From NCBI RefSeq assembly GCF_036549475.1, contig NZ_JAZHLI010000010.1, positions 1 through 64,000 of the forward strand: 64,000 nt of DNA, in the 5' to 3' direction. Positions 63,290-64,000 of this stretch are shown here, in pieces; the stretch's first letter is position 1, and every line of letters starts with the position of its first letter. This DNA is from Aurantimonas sp036549475 (GTDB taxonomy: Bacteria; Pseudomonadota; Alphaproteobacteria; Rhizobiales; Rhizobiaceae). Below the pieces are notes generated by a model. It was not told the DNA's origin, did no database searches, and saw only the letters and a program-made list of their open reading frames with translations. A program made the translations under genes and the position numbers.

Positions 63290-64000
63290 ATGAAACTCTT
63301 CAGCGGCAACTCCAACCGCGTCCTGGCACAATCCATCGGACGTTATCTGGAATTGCCACTCGGGGAGGCCATGGTGCGGCGCTTCGCCGACCAGGAAGTC
63401 TTCGTGGAGATCAAGGAGAACGTCCGCGGCGAGGACGTCTTCATCGTCCAGTCGACCTCCTATCCGGCCAACGATCATCTGATGGAATTGCTCATCATGA
63501 TCGATGCCATGCGCAGGGCTTCGGCCAGGCGCATCACCGCCGTCCTGCCCTATTTCGGCTATGCCCGACAGGACCGCAAGGCCGGTGGACGCACTCCGAT
63601 CTCGGCCAAGCTCGTTGCCAATCTGATCACCGAGGCGGGCGCCGACCGCGTGATGACGCTCGACCTGCATGCCGGGCAGATCCAGGGTTTCTTCGACATC
63701 CCGACCGACAACCTCTTTGCCGTCCCTCTGATCGCGCGCGATGTGAAAGGGCATCAGGATCTGTCGAACCTGATGGTCATCTCGCCCGATGTCGGCGGCG
63801 TCGTCCGTGCCCGCGCCCTTGCCAAGCGGCTCGATGCGCCGTTGGCCATCGTCGACAAGCGCCGGGATCGCCCCGGCGAGTCGGAGGTGATGAACATCAT
63901 CGGCGACGTGACCGGCCGCAACTGCATCCTGATCGACGACATCATCGATTCCGGCGGAACACTCTGCAATGCGGCGGACGCCCTGGTGCAGGCAGGCGCA
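63290..64000 (+). CDS. prs: Ribose-phosphate pyrophosphokinase, 3' end beyond the window
   Basis: Makes PRPP from ribose 5-phosphate and ATP for nucleotides, His, Trp and NAD. The 237 residues seen include the start MKLFSGNSNRVLAQSIGRYL, ATP-loop region VLPYFGYARQDRKAGGRTPI, the signature TLDLHAGQIQGFFDIPTDNL and the PRPP motif CILIDDIIDSGGTLCNAADA. About 75 C-terminal residues are cut by the window end. Confidence 0.95.
   Translation, partial: MKLFSGNSNRVLAQSIGRYLELPLGEAMVRRFADQEVFVEIKENVRGEDVFIVQSTSYPANDHLMELLIMIDAMRRASARRITAVLPYFGYARQDRKAGGRTPISAKLVANLITEAGADRVMTLDLHAGQIQGFFDIPTDNLFAVPLIARDVKGHQDLSNLMVISPDVGGVVRARALAKRLDAPLAIVDKRRDRPGESEVMNIIGDVTGRNCILIDDIIDSGGTLCNAADALVQAGA

Overview
The window looks like a chromosomal stretch of a high-GC alphaproteobacterium, most likely a member of the Hyphomicrobiales (Rhizobiales). 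The reasons are the gene order lgt, midA, pgeF, M24 peptidase and prs at the right end, a MarR/OmpR/histidine-kinase regulatory operon, an extensin-family protein, UbiK, YbjN, a BA14K-like tail and a rhizobial style of type I secretion locus. Function is inferred from motifs and context only; no search was run.

Left end (1-13300). A partial IS1182-type transposase carries a scaffold joint (N at 290) flanked by a 136-bp duplicated sequence. Next comes a leftward locus of four genes (877-11479): a 1057-residue, extremely acidic Gly/Asp repeat protein, a 682-residue protein with internal beta-repeat-like motifs, a type I secretion ABC transporter with ten near-identical 50-residue repeats in an N-terminal extension, and an HlyD adaptor. 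Two perfect hairpins separate the large repeat protein from the secretion genes. A LuxR-type regulator and an uncharacterised protein lie divergently upstream. This locus is the best candidate for an undescribed system.

Decaying island (13300-19670). Remnants of IstB, NIPSNAP, SDR, TetR, RidA and AraC genes, most truncated or frameshifted, surround an apparently intact catabolic-looking core: alpha/beta hydrolase, cupin, 3-hydroxyacyl-CoA dehydrogenase and aspartate dehydrogenase.

Mixed housekeeping and accessory region (19670-41130). It holds RNase T2 with a small upstream protein that shares a domain with it, a monoglyceride-lipase-like hydrolase, MgtC, a ClpP-like periplasmic protein, a large membrane protein, aspartate aminotransferase, GST, SodC, an EamA transporter, an ion channel, and a truncated haemoglobin divergent from an NsrR-like Rrf2 regulator with a palindrome between them. 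YciA, YnfA, YrhK, an extensin protein and YihY follow. A Tat-exported dioxygenase-fold protein plus a ferric-reductase-like membrane protein are bracketed by a duplicated yihY 5' end. A molybdopterin-fold protein is coupled to an internally deleted GGDEF/EAL protein beside an IS256 fragment. A candidate small RNA ends in a strong terminator near 25424.

Right part (41400-64000). UvrB has a long tail containing in-frame palindromic repeat elements. Then come a toxin-antitoxin remnant, several tiny exported proteins, a TPR methyltransferase, pyroglutamyl peptidase, cold-shock protein, metallo-hydrolase, IlvE, the MarR/response regulator/kinase operon, CsaA, ProC, YbjN, UbiK, Lgt, MidA, PgeF, an M24 peptidase, a lipoprotein and the start of prs.
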